Below, piece after piece: positions 46,311 to 57,319 of a stretch of 64,000 nucleotides of DNA (position 1 is its first letter; every line of letters starts with the position of its first letter). This DNA comes from Proteles cristata cristata (lineage: Eukaryota; Chordata; Mammalia; Carnivora; Hyaenidae). Under the pieces are notes generated by a model that was not told the origin of the DNA, searched no databases, and was given only the letters and a program-made list of their open reading frames with translations. The position numbers were made by a program, and so were the translations under genes. The stretch spans positions 124,001 through 188,000 of the forward strand of contig JAESUZ010005537.1 of assembly GCA_017311185.1 (NCBI GenBank), read 5' to 3'.

Positions 46311-48582
46311 ACAAGGATAAATTGTGTTACTTTTGATTTCTTCCTCAACATGTAAAGAATTTGGGAGTTGTCAAACGCATCCTTATAACATTAGAAAGCT
46401 GGACAAATAGAACATCAATTATTTCTCTTAGAATCATCAGAGAACGGAAGTTTTAGGGCAAACCATTCCCTACAACATATTGAGGGAGAGACGAATCTAG
46501 AGAATCACAGCTGATATCTGGTTACCTGGAACAAAAGCCAGTGGATCCAGAAAATGGCAATTTCAGTCAGTTGCTGGAGGTTCAAGGTGGGTTAGACTGC
46601 CGTGAAAGTTGGAAATACTGGGGACCATATCTTAAGGGAAGTCCTAATCTTTTATGAATTTTACTTTCAGGAACTCACTAGGTTCACAGTGAAGATCCAA
46701 AAATATAGCTTTATAGTATGCCTTTATGGCAAAGGTATGGGAAGAATAAATATTAATGAATTAAGCCCAGAATATTCTCTTTGACAAAGACCTGTTCTTT
46801 CAGGGTAAGACTTTAACAGACCCTTATTCCAGTTGGTGAAGGGCATTCCTCACACTCTAGTATGTCTAGTTTTTCTATTATATCAGAGGAATGAGGATGG
46901 GAGCTATACATAGTAGAAACACTTCCGAAAGTTATAGCCAAGGCACAGTCCTCCTAAAAGACTTAATTTAATCATAAGACTATATTGACCACATTACATC
47001 TCATTCCCCTTCCCACAATGCCAACAGGACTTCAGAATAATAACAGTGGATAATAGATGGACAAATTGCAAGACACAGATGAACACTGAGGAGTTGTGCT
47101 TGATACAATTGATAAATTTTTTGTTTGTTTTCAACAAAATTTTACAAGGCATTCCAAAAAGCAAAAATAAACATAGTCTGAGAAGACAATGTGAGCAGCA
47201 GGACCAGACTCATATGTAATGAGTGTTAGAATTATTAAACAGGAATTATAAGATAACTATAATGAAATGGTATGGCTTCTAAAGGAAAAGTAGACACTCT
47301 GTGAGAACAGAAGATGATGTAAGCAGAGATGGCAAGTCTAAGAAAGTATCAAAAGGAGATGTTAGAAGTTAAAAACACTGTGAAAGAAATGAAGAATGCT
47401 TTTGATGGGCTCATCAGTAAACCAGATGAAGTTAAGGAAAGGATCAGTGATCTTGAAGATAGGCTCGTAGAAACTTCTTACACTGGAAAAAACTTAAAAA
47501 TAGAATAGAACATCCAAGAACTCTGGGGCTATTCCAAAACGTAGAATACACGTAACTGAAATAACATAGGAGAAGAAAGAGGCAATGGAACAGAGGAGAT
47601 ATTTAATAATGGCCAAGAACTTTCCAAAATAAATGATAGACACTAACTGCAGATCCAGGAAGCTCATAAAACACCAAACATGATGAATACCAATGACCAC
47701 CACCACCAAATCACAAGCAAACTCAAAACAAACAAAAATTGTACACCTATGTATACCATATCCAAACTTCTGAAAACCAAAGACCAAGAGAAAATTTGAA
47801 GGATATTGTGGGTGGGAGTGGAGAAAACAACATGCCAACAGATATAAATTACAGTAGACTTCTTGTTAGAAACCATGCAAACAGGAAGAGACTGGAGTGA
47901 AATATGTACTGTTGAAAGGAAAAATAACATCACCAATCTAAAATTCTGTTCAAAGAAATGACCCTTCAAAAGTGAGGGAGAAATAGACTTCCTCAGACAG
48001 ATATAACCTCAGGGAGATCAGCACCAGCCGACCAGCCCTTCAAGAAATGTTCTAAGAAATTTTTGAATAGAAAGAAATTTGGATCTGGAAGTGTTTGAGA
48101 AGAAAGAATGAAGTTAAAATAAAATCTTTCATTTTTCTTATTCCTAGATAATAGTTTATTTAAAATAATAATTGGAACAAGGTATTTAATTATGATAACA
48201 TATATAAAAGCGAATTGAATGATTATTATGTTATAATGGCTGAGAGGGAGCATTTGGAATATTATGTTTTAAAGTGTCTGCACTACATGTGAGGTGGTAT
48301 AATGCTATTAAAGAAAACATATCATTTCTATATATATATTGGAATCTTAAAGGCTACAATTAAAACACATTTAAAATAATAATATGCTGAGAGATACAAT
48401 GCAATCATATAAAATGCTTTGGTAAATCAGTAAAGGCAGAAAAAGAGAAAAAAATAAATGCAGAGAATAGGAAATACAAACAGATATTACTCCAACTATA
48501 TCAGTCATTCCTTTGAATGTGAACAGTTTGAATACACCAATTAAAACACATATTTTCAGACTGGTTTTAAAAAGACAATACT

Positions 48583-48754
48583 GGGGCTCCTGGGTGGCTT
48601 AGTCGGTTAAGCGTCCGACTTTCGCTTGGGTCGATCTCGCGGTTTGTGGGTTCGAGCCCCGCATCGGGCTCTGTGCTGACTGCCAGCTCAGAGTCTGGAG
48701 GCTGTTTCAGAGTCTGTGATTCCCTCTCTCTCTGACACTCCCCTGCTCATGCTG

Positions 48755-48786
<32 letters not shown>

Positions 48787-48831
48787 CTAGAAATAAATAA
48801 AAACATTAAAATTTTTTTCAAAAAATTAAAT
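48583..48831 (+). mobile_element. CAN SINE, felid type (first of three in tandem)
   Basis: Head ggggctcctgggtggcttag, ggttcgagccccgcatcgg, a very long (TC)n middle and an AT-rich tail. TSD aaaagacaatact (left, to 48582) and aaaaggacaatact (48832-48845). A four-base loss in the gggtcgatctcgcgg segment. Confidence 0.95.
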
Positions 48832-48845
48832 AAAAGGACAATACT

Positions 48846-49073
48846 GGGGTGCCTGTGTAGCTCAGTCAATTAAGCGTTCGACTTCGGATCAGGTAATGAT
48901 CTTACTGTTTGTAGGTTCGAACCCCACATCAGGCTCGCGCTATCAACCTGTCAGCTCAGAGCCTGGAGCTGCTTCAGATTCTGTGTCTCCTTCTCTTCTT
49001 TTCTCCCCCTCTGCTCATTCTGTCTCTCTCTGTCTCTCAAAAATAAGGAAATGTTAAACAAAAATTTTTAAAA
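48846..49073 (+). mobile_element. CAN SINE (second of three in tandem)
   Basis: Head ggggtgcctgtgtagctcag begins immediately after the TSD of the first SINE. Diverged body and A-rich tail; ends at an aaacagtact sequence that again resembles the target. Confidence 0.92.
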
Positions 49074-49088
49074 AACAGTACTTAATAG

Positions 49089-49306
49089 GGTGTCTGGGTG
49101 GCTCAGTTGATTAAGTGTCCTACTCCTGATTTTGTTTCAGGTCATGATCTCATGGTTCGTGGGTTCAAGCCCGATGTCTGACTCTGCACAGTGCCGGGCT
49201 TGCTTGGAATTCTCTCTCTCCCTCTCTCTCTGCCCCTCTACTGCTCATGTTCTCTCTCCTCTCTCTCTCTCTCTCTGTCTCAAAAATAAATAAACATTAA
49301 AAAACA
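49089..49306 (+). mobile_element. CAN SINE (third of three in tandem)
   Basis: Head gggtgtctgggtggctcag, CT-rich middle, AATAAA tail; followed by acaaacaatgctggacta, where the L1 endonuclease region resumes. Confidence 0.92.
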
Positions 49307-49952
49307 AACAATGCTGGACTATGTTGTCTATAAGAAATCTCACCTTATATACAAATATTCATATAGATTGAAAGAAGAGAGAAAGATATACCATGCTAAC
49401 AGTAGTCAAAAGAACACAGGACTCACTGTATTGATTTCAGACAAAACAAAATTATTAGGTATTAGGCAGGGTATTATGTAACAATAAAGAGATTATTTCT
49501 CCAAGGACACAGATAATCCTAAATTTGTACCCATCAAACAGAATATTAAAATATGTGAAGAAAAACTGATAGAACACAAAGAGATATAGATAAATCCATT
49601 GTTGTAGTTGGATACTTCAATACCTCTTTTCCTATAATTATTAGATCAAGCTGGCAGAAAGTCAGTAAGGATATAGTTTAACTGAACAGAACTATTGGTG
49701 AATTTGATCCAATTGACATTTATGAATATTTCATCAAATACATTCTTCTTACATCACAAAATAATTCACCAGAATAGACCACATTCTGGGCCATAAAACT
49801 TGCCTGATAACATTTAAAAATATAGAAATCATATAAAATATATTGTCAGACAATAGTGGAATTCAATGAGAAATCAATAATATAGAAATAATTATTGAAT
49901 TATCAAACATTTGGAAATTAGATAAGCATGTTTCAAAATATCATGTGGGTCA

Positions 49953-50088
49953 GGTTGCCTGGATGCCTCAACAGGCTAAGTGTTCAACTCTTAATCTCAG
50001 GTCAGGTCTTGATCTCAGGGTTCTAAGTTCAAGCCCTGCATTGGGCTCCGTGCTGGGTGTGGAGCCTACTTAAAAAAAAAAAAATTAA
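49953..50088 (+). mobile_element. Short CAN SINE, different subtype
   Basis: Head ggttgcctggatgcctcaac, caagccctgcattgggctcc, then ends shortly after gtgtggagcctacttaaaaa without the CT-rich middle. TSD catgtgggtca at 49942-49952 and 50089-50099, splitting the L1 phrase that reads catgtgggtcaaagaag. It is shorter than the felid-type copies, closer to a general carnivore form. Confidence 0.92.
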
Positions 50089-50239
50089 CATGTGGGTCAA
50101 AGAAGATCATTTTATGATCAAGAAGGGAATACATGATTAACTTATATTTTACATATAAGTTAATGTATACATATTTTACATATATAGATATATATGCACA
50201 GCAGAAGCTCTTAACCTAGTCAAATATAAAGTAAGATCT

Positions 50240-50932
50240 TTAAAAAAATTCATAGAAGTTAAGAAAGCTGCACAGAAATTTGGGGTCATTCTAGTCAGAG
50301 AGCATTGTATATGTGAAAGTACAAATGTGTGCAATAGATAGTTTGAAGACCAGAGAGGAATTAGGCACATTTAGAACACAGTGCTTGAGAGATAGAAAAT
50401 AATGTTTTTAATGGCAGACATTTGGAAGATGGTGTAGAATTTTGCATTTTACCAATCAGTTTTGATTTTATAATAAGGCCTTTGAAAGTGTTAAACAGGA
50501 TAGAGATCATATTAATGCTTTTAAGATTATTCTTCTTACAGTGTGTACAGTGGATCCAAAAGAACCAAGGAAAAATTGTTATGGGATTATTGCAGTGGTC
50601 CATAATTATCTGAAATAGGGCAGTGCCAGTGGACAGATTTTAAAGTTGTTGAAGAAATAGAATTGGTCAGGCTGGTAATTGATTAGAATCTTGAGTTAAT
50701 TTAAGGGAGAGTTCTGAGATAACTCTTAGGTTTCTGGCATCACCAATTGGAGATATAAAAATATAGGAAACATTGGAAGGAATTCAGATGTTGGAGATGG
50801 AGCCATGGACTAAATTAATTAATTTAATTTTGATCGAGTTGAAAAGTGATATTTTGGAGTCACTTCAGTGGTAAGAACCAATACAAAGATTGTATATGCA
50901 GCTGGAGCTCATATTGGGTCTGAAAAGTTTTT
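50240..50932 (-). mobile_element. L2 LINE ORF2 region, antisense (copy split by L1)
   Basis: Blocks in L2 antisense order: gcattgtatatgtgaaagta, ataaggcctttgaaagtgtt, gattattgcagtggtccata, ctcttaggtttctggcatca and gagatggagccatggac. It continues after the L1 at about 52285-52445. L2 is a CR1-like non-LTR element, inactive since early mammals. Confidence 0.6.
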
Positions 50933-51185
50933 TTAGTTTTGTTGTTGTTGTTGTTATTTGTTTCAAGGTTTATTTAAATTCTAGTTAGTTAACATATAGT
51001 GCAATAATCATGTCAGGAGTAGAATTTAGTGATTCATCATTTACATATAACACCCAGTGCTTTACACAGCAAGCATCTTCCTTAATAACTATTACCCTCT
51101 GAGCCCATCCCCCACTCTCCTCCCCTTCATCAACCCTCAGTTTTTTCTCTCTACAGTTAAGATTCTCTTATGGTTTGTCTCCCTC

Positions 51186-51391
51186 TCATTTTTTCTCCCC
51201 ACCCTTTCCCCTTTGTTCATCTGCTTTGTTTCTTAAATTCCATATATGTGTGAAATCACGTGGTATTTGTCTTTCTTTTAGCGTAGTACACTCTAGCTCC
51301 ATCCACATTGTTGCAAATGTCAAGATTTTATTCCTTTTGATAGCTGAGTAATATTCCAAATATAGATAGATTGATAGATAGATAGGTAGAC

Positions 51392-51436
<45 letters not shown>

Positions 51437-51701
51437 CCACATCTTTATTCATTCATCAGTTGTTGGATATTTGGGCTCTTTCCATAATTTAGCTATCATT
51501 GATGATGCTGCTATAAATATTTGGGTACATTTTTATTGTATCCTTTGGGTAAATACCTAGTAATGCAATTGCTGGGTCATAGGATAGTTTTATATTTAAC
51601 TTTTTGAGGAAACTCCATACAATTTCCCAGAGTGGCAGCACCAGTTTGCATCCCACCAATAGTGTAAGAGGGTTTCCCTTTCTTAGCATCTTCGCCAACA
51701 T
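51186..51701 (-). pseudogene. L1 ORF2p C-terminal relic with GATA repeat inside
   Basis: Two overlapping-in-order minus-strand frames together cover the ORF2p C-terminus. 51489-51701 carries the YDPAIALLGIYPKD segment. 51186-51452 carries EYYSAIKRNKI and TMWMELE after a repeating Ile-Tyr-Leu-Ser tract coded by the GATA array. The array displaced the usual residues before EYYSAIK. Stops and a shift separate the two frames, so nothing functional remains. Confidence 0.8.
51363..51436. repeat. (GATA)n microsatellite
   Basis: About eighteen tetranucleotide units, the right-hand eleven or so uninterrupted, expanded within L1 ORF2. Confidence 0.96.
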
Positions 51702-51854
51702 CTGTTGTTTCCCGTAGTGTTAATTTTAGATATTCTGACAGGTGTGAGGTGATACCTCATTGTAGTTTTGATTTGTATTTCCCTGATGATTTTCTGCCCA
51801 TTTCTTTACTGGATTTTATTTTAGGTATTGAGTTTTATAGATTTTGAATACTTA

Positions 51855-52083
51855 CCCTAAAAACCATCAAACTCCTATGGCAGAACCCAGGTAGCAACCT
51901 CTTTGACATTGGCAGCTTCTTATTAGACCATGTCTCTGGAGGCAAGGGAAACAAAAGAAAAAATGAACTATGGAGACTTCATCAAGACAAAAGGCCTATG
52001 TACAGTGAAGGAAATAATCAACAAAACTAAAAGGCACCCTATGGAATGGGAGAAGATATTTGCAAATGACATATCTGAAAGAG
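51855..52083 (+). mobile_element. Inverted L1 ORF2 segment
   Basis: aaccatcaaactcctatggc, gaggcaagggaaacaaaaga, gaaggaaataatcaacaaaa and atgggagaagatatttgcaa are L1 ORF2 in plus orientation inside an otherwise minus-strand copy. It lies within an 84-codon frame that is L1-derived. Confidence 0.85.
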
Positions 52084-52284
52084 ACATAGTCTTGTTTGAT
52101 ATTAGCATACTTAAGAGAAACCAGGAGAGTAAATGGATTATGAGAAAAGTGAATTTTGATTTGTATTTCCCTGATGATGACTGATGTTGAACATCTCTTC
52201 ATGTATTTGTTAGCCACTTGCATGTCTTCTTTGGAAAAATGTCTATTCATGCCTTCTGCCTATTTCTTTTTTCAAGGAAAAAAA

Positions 52285-52445
52285 ATCTCACTTAGTAAAG
52301 CATAAACTGAGAGGAATGGCAAACAGACTAGAGAATCAGCAGCCAAGGAAGGACAGGATAATATGATGGAGCCTATTAAAGCCAAAAAAAGAATGCATTT
52401 GGAGGATTGAATTGTCAACAGTGTTGGTTACTACTGAATGGTTGT
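52285..52445 (-). mobile_element. L2 LINE, antisense, right part of the split copy
   Basis: ggaatggcaaacagactaga and gatggagcctattaaagcca follow the L2 antisense order expected after 50932. Confidence 0.45.
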
Positions 52446-52497
52446 ATAACATAACCAAAAAATATTTTGTGCATATTTAGTATAGCTAATTGGAGAC

Positions 52498-52551
52498 TCT
52501 ATCTATCTATCTATCATCTATCTATCATCTATCTATCTATCTGTCTGTCTA
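52498..52551. repeat. (CTAT)n microsatellite with ATC interruptions
   Basis: Blocks of CTAT separated by catctat, ending in ctgtctgt; about thirteen units. Confidence 0.94.
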
Positions 52552-52559
52552 TGTTGGTA

Positions 52560-53385
52560 ACAAAATGATGGAAGGCAAATTGTGGTAGGTTGAACAATGA
52601 TATTGAGGTATGAAGAAAAATAATGAAGAATATAAACAAAATACTAAAGAAGAAATTGGAGAGTAAAGAAGCACTGAGAAGAAATATGAGTTAAATGGAA
52701 TTTTGTTTTCCTTTTTTTTTTCCCATTAAATGTGAGAGAAACTTGTAGATACTTGAGCTGATGGAGAGTAATCAAGAGATATATGAAAAGTAAAGATTAA
52801 CTTACAGTACATAGAACTTCAGGTAGCAGGAGAGAGGGGCTCCTAAGTATATATTGTTGGATTGGTTGCAGACAGGCCAAAGAACTTTCCAATATCAATT
52901 TGTAAATATCATATAATTACATGGAAACTTATTTACATGGAAAAGTCTGACCTAAGTCAAGGGGCTATTAGCCATAGGTCCTAATTGTTGAAACAATTCA
53001 CAAAGGCTGGGAAATATGTTTTTCGTCATTCTCAGTCATTACCTTGGAGAAGCTGGCTTTTTCTTTTAATGACAATATTGAGAAATATTGGTCTTAAAAT
53101 AAATACACATCTGAGCTATAGATATGTACATCAATTCCATGACTTGTGATAGGGCTCTAATAATACAGAAGACATCTTGTGGAGAGATTTTTATCACTGA
53201 GATATTTATTTACTAGACTTTCTGAAGATATATTTATTTATACAGAAATACTTTATTCAGGTACCATATTTCTTGCTTCTAAATATATTTTCAAGATGAT
53301 ATGATAAAATACATACATTTTTCATTTTCTCATGTAATAAAAATATATTCACAATAGATATATTATTAATAAATAGTGACTATTA
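52560..53385. other. Unannotated AT-rich DNA
   Basis: No gene or repeat recognised. Frames are short. Confidence 0.45.
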
Positions 53386-53387
53386 TT

Positions 53388-54745
53388 AATTCATCCAATA
53401 AATAATTTGAGCATTACTATTTTTCAGGTTTAAATGATACAGAAGTGACCCAAAAGTTAAAAAAATGGATTCTATATAAATGAAAAAGGCAATAACTGAA
53501 ATCATACTTATTGTCTGATATAATAATAATTTGTAAATTATATGAAAAAAATTTAAACTGTGTAAAGGAGAATAAGCCTGGGTGAGATACTTTTAAATAG
53601 GTGATTAGCTCTGTCTCACTGAAAAGGTGATATTTAAAGCTTGAAGTAGGTGAGTGAGCAAGTCAGGCTTATGTCTAAGAAAAGAGAATTCTAGGCCTAT
53701 GACACAGGAAATGCAAAAGCCTCTCTATAAGTGGAAAGACAACTGACTTGTTCAAATAGCATAAGGGAGGCCAGTATGACAAAAGAGTTGTGAGCAAGAT
53801 GGTGAGTTGAAAGCAACAAAATCAGAGAAATAACAAGGGCCAGATCCTGAAGTATTCTGGAGATCATGGCTTTTCCCATGAATAAAAATGGAGCAACTCT
53901 TTGTGAGTTTTAAGCACATGAGCATTTGGTCCAAATTCCACTTTGAAAGGGATACTTTGGAAGCTTGTTGAGAATACATTATAAGGTGGAGAGGGGTTTG
54001 GAAAGAGAAAGAACAACTAAGTTATTGCTATAATCCAGTCAATGGATGGTGGTAGTTTAATGAAGATAATAACAATTGAGCAATTGAATTTTGGATATAT
54101 TTTTGAGGTTGAGCCAATATGGTAGCCTGATGGATGGGATGCAGAATATAGGAGCAAGAAAGAAGTCACAGATGATTCAAAGACATTTGTCTTGAGTAAC
54201 TGTAAGATGAAGTTGTTAATAAGTGAGAATGGCAAGATGGTGGATGAAGCAGTTTTATGGAGGAATAAAATAGCTCAAATTTAAACATGTTAAGTTAGAG
54301 ATATCTGTTAGACATCCAAGTGGATTGGTAGAGTAGGCAGTTGTATATATGAGTCCAGAGAATTAGGGGAGGTATGCTATCAGATTATAAATACATTTAA
54401 ATTCATGAGATCTGTAATATGGGGAGAATGAAAGAGAAACGTTCCAGGGTCTGAGTGCTTTAAAAGAGGTTAGAGAGAAGAGGAGGACTTATCAAAGGAG
54501 AATTCCAGTTAGAAAGCTTTGTGAGAGAAGTCAAGTGAAGAAGGTATTTCAAGGAGGAAAGAGTGACATATTTTCTCCAATGCTGTTGGATTTCAAATAA
54601 GATAATGATGAGAACTGGCCATTGGATTTAGCAATGAGGGTGTCATCAGTGACATTGATAAGAGCAATTGCAGTGGAGCTGTAAGAGTGAACTCTTGATG
54701 GAAAGGATTTGAAAATGGAAAAATTAAAATTGGAGAGGAGTTTAA
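53388..54745 (-). mobile_element. L2 LINE, long antisense copy (3' end and reverse-transcriptase region)
   Basis: The left end (attcatccaataaataattt) is the antisense L2 tail. Then aaggtgatatttaaagcttg, agggccagatcctgaagtat, gttattgctataatccagtc, ttcaaagacatttgtcttga, ttagacatccaagtgga, gagtaggcagttgtatatat, tatttcaaggaggaaagagt and ggccattggatttagcaatg follow in order for over 1.3 kb. Translated in antisense, these cover the L2 reverse-transcriptase region. The YADD-motif part and all frames are destroyed. One of the longest L2 relics in the window. Confidence 0.75.
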
Positions 54746-54747
54746 AC

Positions 54748-54885
54748 CAGTGCTTCTCACAATTTAATGTACATACAAATCACCGGGGAATCTTGCTGAA
54801 CTGTAGATTCTGATTTAGTTGATGTAGGGTGGAGTTCCACAGTTCTAACAATTTTGCAGGTAATGTTGATGATACTGAGGCCTTA
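54748..54885 (+). mobile_element. MER5A-like (hAT-Charlie) DNA transposon relic
   Basis: Starts cagtgcttctcacaattta, then catacaaatcaccggggaat, attctgatttagttgatgta, gggtggagttccacagttct and gcaggtaatgttgatgatac, in MER5A order. The right terminal repeat is missing. Confidence 0.8.
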
Positions 54886-54928
54886 TATTTTCCAATTGCT
54901 TTGATGTTTTCAAGCATTAGGAAGTTTA

Positions 54929-55122
54929 ATTTTAAAAAAATTAATGTTTATTTACCTTGAGAGAGACAATGTCAGCAGTGGAGCAGAGAGAGAGGAAGAC
55001 AGAATCAGAAGCAGACTCCAGGCTCTGAGCTGTCAGCACAGAGTCGGACAGGGGCTCAAACTCCTAAGAGATCATGACCTGAACCCAAGTCCGCTTAACT
55101 GACTGAACCACCCAAGTGCCCC
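54929..55122 (-). mobile_element. CAN SINE, antisense
   Basis: GA-rich middle, gagctgtcagcacagagtc, and ccacccaagtgcccc at the right. TSD taggaagttta (54918-54928) and taagaagttta (55123-55133). Confidence 0.93.
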
Positions 55123-55133
55123 TAAGAAGTTTA

Positions 55134-56120
55134 GATTGAGGATAGGGAGGAGATGACTGAGGTTTGAAAAGAATGTATAAAGTAATGGTTAATGCTCTAC
55201 TATATGAACAAAGTGGTTGGATTAGAGAAATGTAATTCAATCGCCAAGAAGCACTGAGGGCTCATTTGGGATTTATGTCATGGTTTTCACCATGTGTCAA
55301 ACTGGTTGTGTTTTTTCCAACTATTTTCAGCAGTGTGGGTATGAGTAAGAACTAGAGGAGAATGAGTTAAATCAGGATGGAATTTTATTCCGTGATCACA
55401 AAGAAATGACAAATTTAAATGGACACACAAGATAATGCTTATAAAAAGGTTTTTGTTTTTCTTTAATATAAGCTAGAAAAGGGGATGGGAAGCTATAAGG
55501 GAAAGTAAAAGATAGTGAAAAGTTGAGAAGATTAATAGACCTTAGAGCAGAGTGAAAGTTATGTTAGAGTTAGGGTACCAGAAAGAGTGAGCTGGACAGA
55601 TAAGGGTTAGTGGTTTAGATGCTTGATATTGAGCTTATAGAGACATTGATTTAGTGGTAATCTTAAAGTATAATGTATAACCATAGGAGAGAATGGCTAA
55701 TTAAAGCCAGAGGAAAAATATGATGTAATAAGAGAGCTCAAGTACTGATGATCAAAATGTTGGAAGAATAATTTATGTGAATACCTATACCACTAATGAT
55801 AAGAAAACTGAGACAAAATTAATGGAAATAGAAATAGAAATGTGACTAGACTAGACTTCTACAGATAAATATAGGAGAAAAATTCAAAGTTTTCTCTGAA
55901 TATGTAGGACTCGATCTTAATTCTTCTTAGGAAAAGAATAATCTTATCACAACCATGAGGGCCTTTCTGTTAATCTTTTAAGCTAGAGCAGATCTATACA
56001 GTACATGAAATGATCCATCTTTATCAGTTTTATTTAGTTGAAGAAGACTGAAAGATATGCTTGTATTTACCTGTTGTAACCTTTATCAGGACAGGATGGA
56101 AATTAGTAAACATTAAATTT
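55134..56120. other. Unannotated DNA
   Basis: No gene recognised. The AG-rich composition of 55470-55760 resembles decayed L2 interior, but I cannot align it by eye. Confidence 0.4.
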
Positions 56121-56140
56121 ATTTAAGTATAATGAAAACA

Positions 56141-56339
56141 GGGGTTCCTGCGTGGCTCTGTCAGTTAATTGTCTAACTCTTGATTTTGGCTCTGGTCACC
56201 ATCTAGTGATTCATGAGTTCCAGCCCTGTGTTGGATTCTCCCAATCTCTGTCTCCCAATTTCTCTGCCTCTCCACTGCTCATCTCTCTGTCTCTCTCTCT
56301 CTCAAAATAAATAAACAAGCATTAAAAAAATAAAGTTAG
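56141..56339 (+). mobile_element. CAN SINE with long perfect TSD
   Basis: Head ggggttcctgcgtggctctg, diverged body, CT middle, AATAAA tail. Perfect 19-bp TSD (tttaagtataatgaaaaca) at 56122-56140 and 56340-56358. Confidence 0.95.
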
Positions 56340-56362
56340 TTTAAGTATAATGAAAACATGTT

Positions 56363-56565
56363 AGCTAACACTTATAAAGCACTTATTATATTCTAGGTAG
56401 TGTTTAGGTACTTTGTATGTAATAACTTCTTTAACCTTCATAAACTTTTGATTAGGTAAGTAGTATTACTATCCACATCTTACAGATAAAGAAAATGGAG
56501 GCACAAGAAATTGGCCAAAGTCACTCATCTGTTAACTCATGGAGCCAACATTCAAATCCATAAAG
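56363..56565 (-). mobile_element. MIR, antisense
   Basis: taacacttataaagcactta, tattctaggtagtgtttagg, atccacatcttacagataaa, atggaggcacaagaaattgg and caaagtcactcatctgttaa follow the antisense MIR consensus over nearly its whole length. Confidence 0.85.
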
Positions 56566-56639
56566 TTTCATTAATTGATATGTGTTTATAATATTTAGGA
56601 AATACCATATTCTCTTTTGGAAATTGCTTTACAGGGAAA

Positions 56640-56728
56640 ATATATAAATGTATATATATATTTACATGTTACTGTATATGTGTGTATATATACATATTCA
56701 TACAAGTATACATATACATATGTTACTA
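56640..56728. repeat. TA/TG/CA-rich tract
   Basis: Mixed tatata, tgtgtata and catatacatat units; low-complexity, likely unstable in length. Confidence 0.85.
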
Positions 56729-56729
56729 A

Positions 56730-57315
56730 ATTATTTTCAGAAATAAAGTTGATTTATAAGATTTAAGTTATTAACTTATTAATAAGATAATTTTCACATA
56801 TAGCCACACTTTAAGTATTCAAAGCCTTGCTTGGATACTATTCCAAGGATACATAAACTATTCTAATTTGGGAGGTGGAAAATGATCCTTAGTGATTATT
56901 TAATCTAAACTCTAATTTTATCAATGGGACTAAACCTTCTTTATTGCTTCATCCCAGAACATACTACAGGGCCTGGAATAGAGTAAGCGCTGCGGTAGTG
57001 ATGGTTGAGTAAAATACCTTTCTCCATAAAAAAGAGAAAACTTCAGATGCCCAGAATCATAGCCATTCCCACAACCTGACATTCTCAAAAGCTTGATTTT
57101 TTCCTTTTTTATTTTAAATATGTCATATATACAAATAGAACTTGGCTGCAACAGTGTGTGAAACTGAATTGGATAAGAAAGCAAGAAACCCTGGTTTGAT
57201 AATAGGACATGACTGCTTCTTGATTGGATTGATGTAAATCATTGCACCTGTGTCTAATGTGTTCTTCAGTACAATTCTTACCTAACTGTTCAAAACTGTT
57301 GAGTCAGGTAAAACA
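56730..57315. other. Unannotated DNA
   Basis: No gene or repeat recognised. An 84-codon minus-strand frame (56930-57184) has no known domain. Confidence 0.45.
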
Positions 57316-57319
57316 ATAC

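Larger units (their letters stand above)
46320..50115 (+). mobile_element. Ancient L1, 5' half (5' UTR, ORF1 relic, ORF2 endonuclease relic)
   Basis: A long plus-strand L1 relic that keeps its 5' side, unusual for L1. The 5' UTR (about 46320-47250) is marked by ttagaaagctggacaaatag, agaatcatcagagaacggaa and gagaatcacagctgatatc. ORF1 remains (about 47250-48070) are marked by gatcagtgatcttgaagata and acttctgaaaaccaaagac. The inter-ORF spacer runs to about 48440. The ORF2 endonuclease part follows, including tagaccacattctgggccat, which encodes the DHILGHK-type motif. No frame is intact. Four SINEs have inserted into it. The 3' two thirds of ORF2 are missing after about 50115, where L2 sequence begins. 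Confidence 0.8.
50938..52275 (-). mobile_element. L1 3' end with inverted segment and partial duplication
   Basis: The main part (50938-51854) is minus-strand carnivore L1: antisense 3' UTR (tctagttagttaacatatag; cacccagtgcttta) then ORF2 C-terminus. From about 51855 to 52083 the sequence is L1 ORF2 in plus orientation. After 65 bp of filler, 52150-52275 is minus again. A 25-bp segment starting ttttgatttgtatttccctg occurs at both 51766-51790 and 52154-52178. The pattern fits a twin-priming inversion followed by rearrangement, or two overlapping insertions. Confidence 0.8.

Noticed and set aside
47494..47838. 114-codon minus-strand frame, hydrophobic
   Set aside because: It is the antisense of the ancient L1 ORF1 relic; hydrophobicity follows from the A-rich plus strand.
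51186..51452. Frame with repeating Ile-Tyr-Leu-Ser as a membrane-like peptide
   Set aside because: It is coded by the GATA array within an L1 relic.
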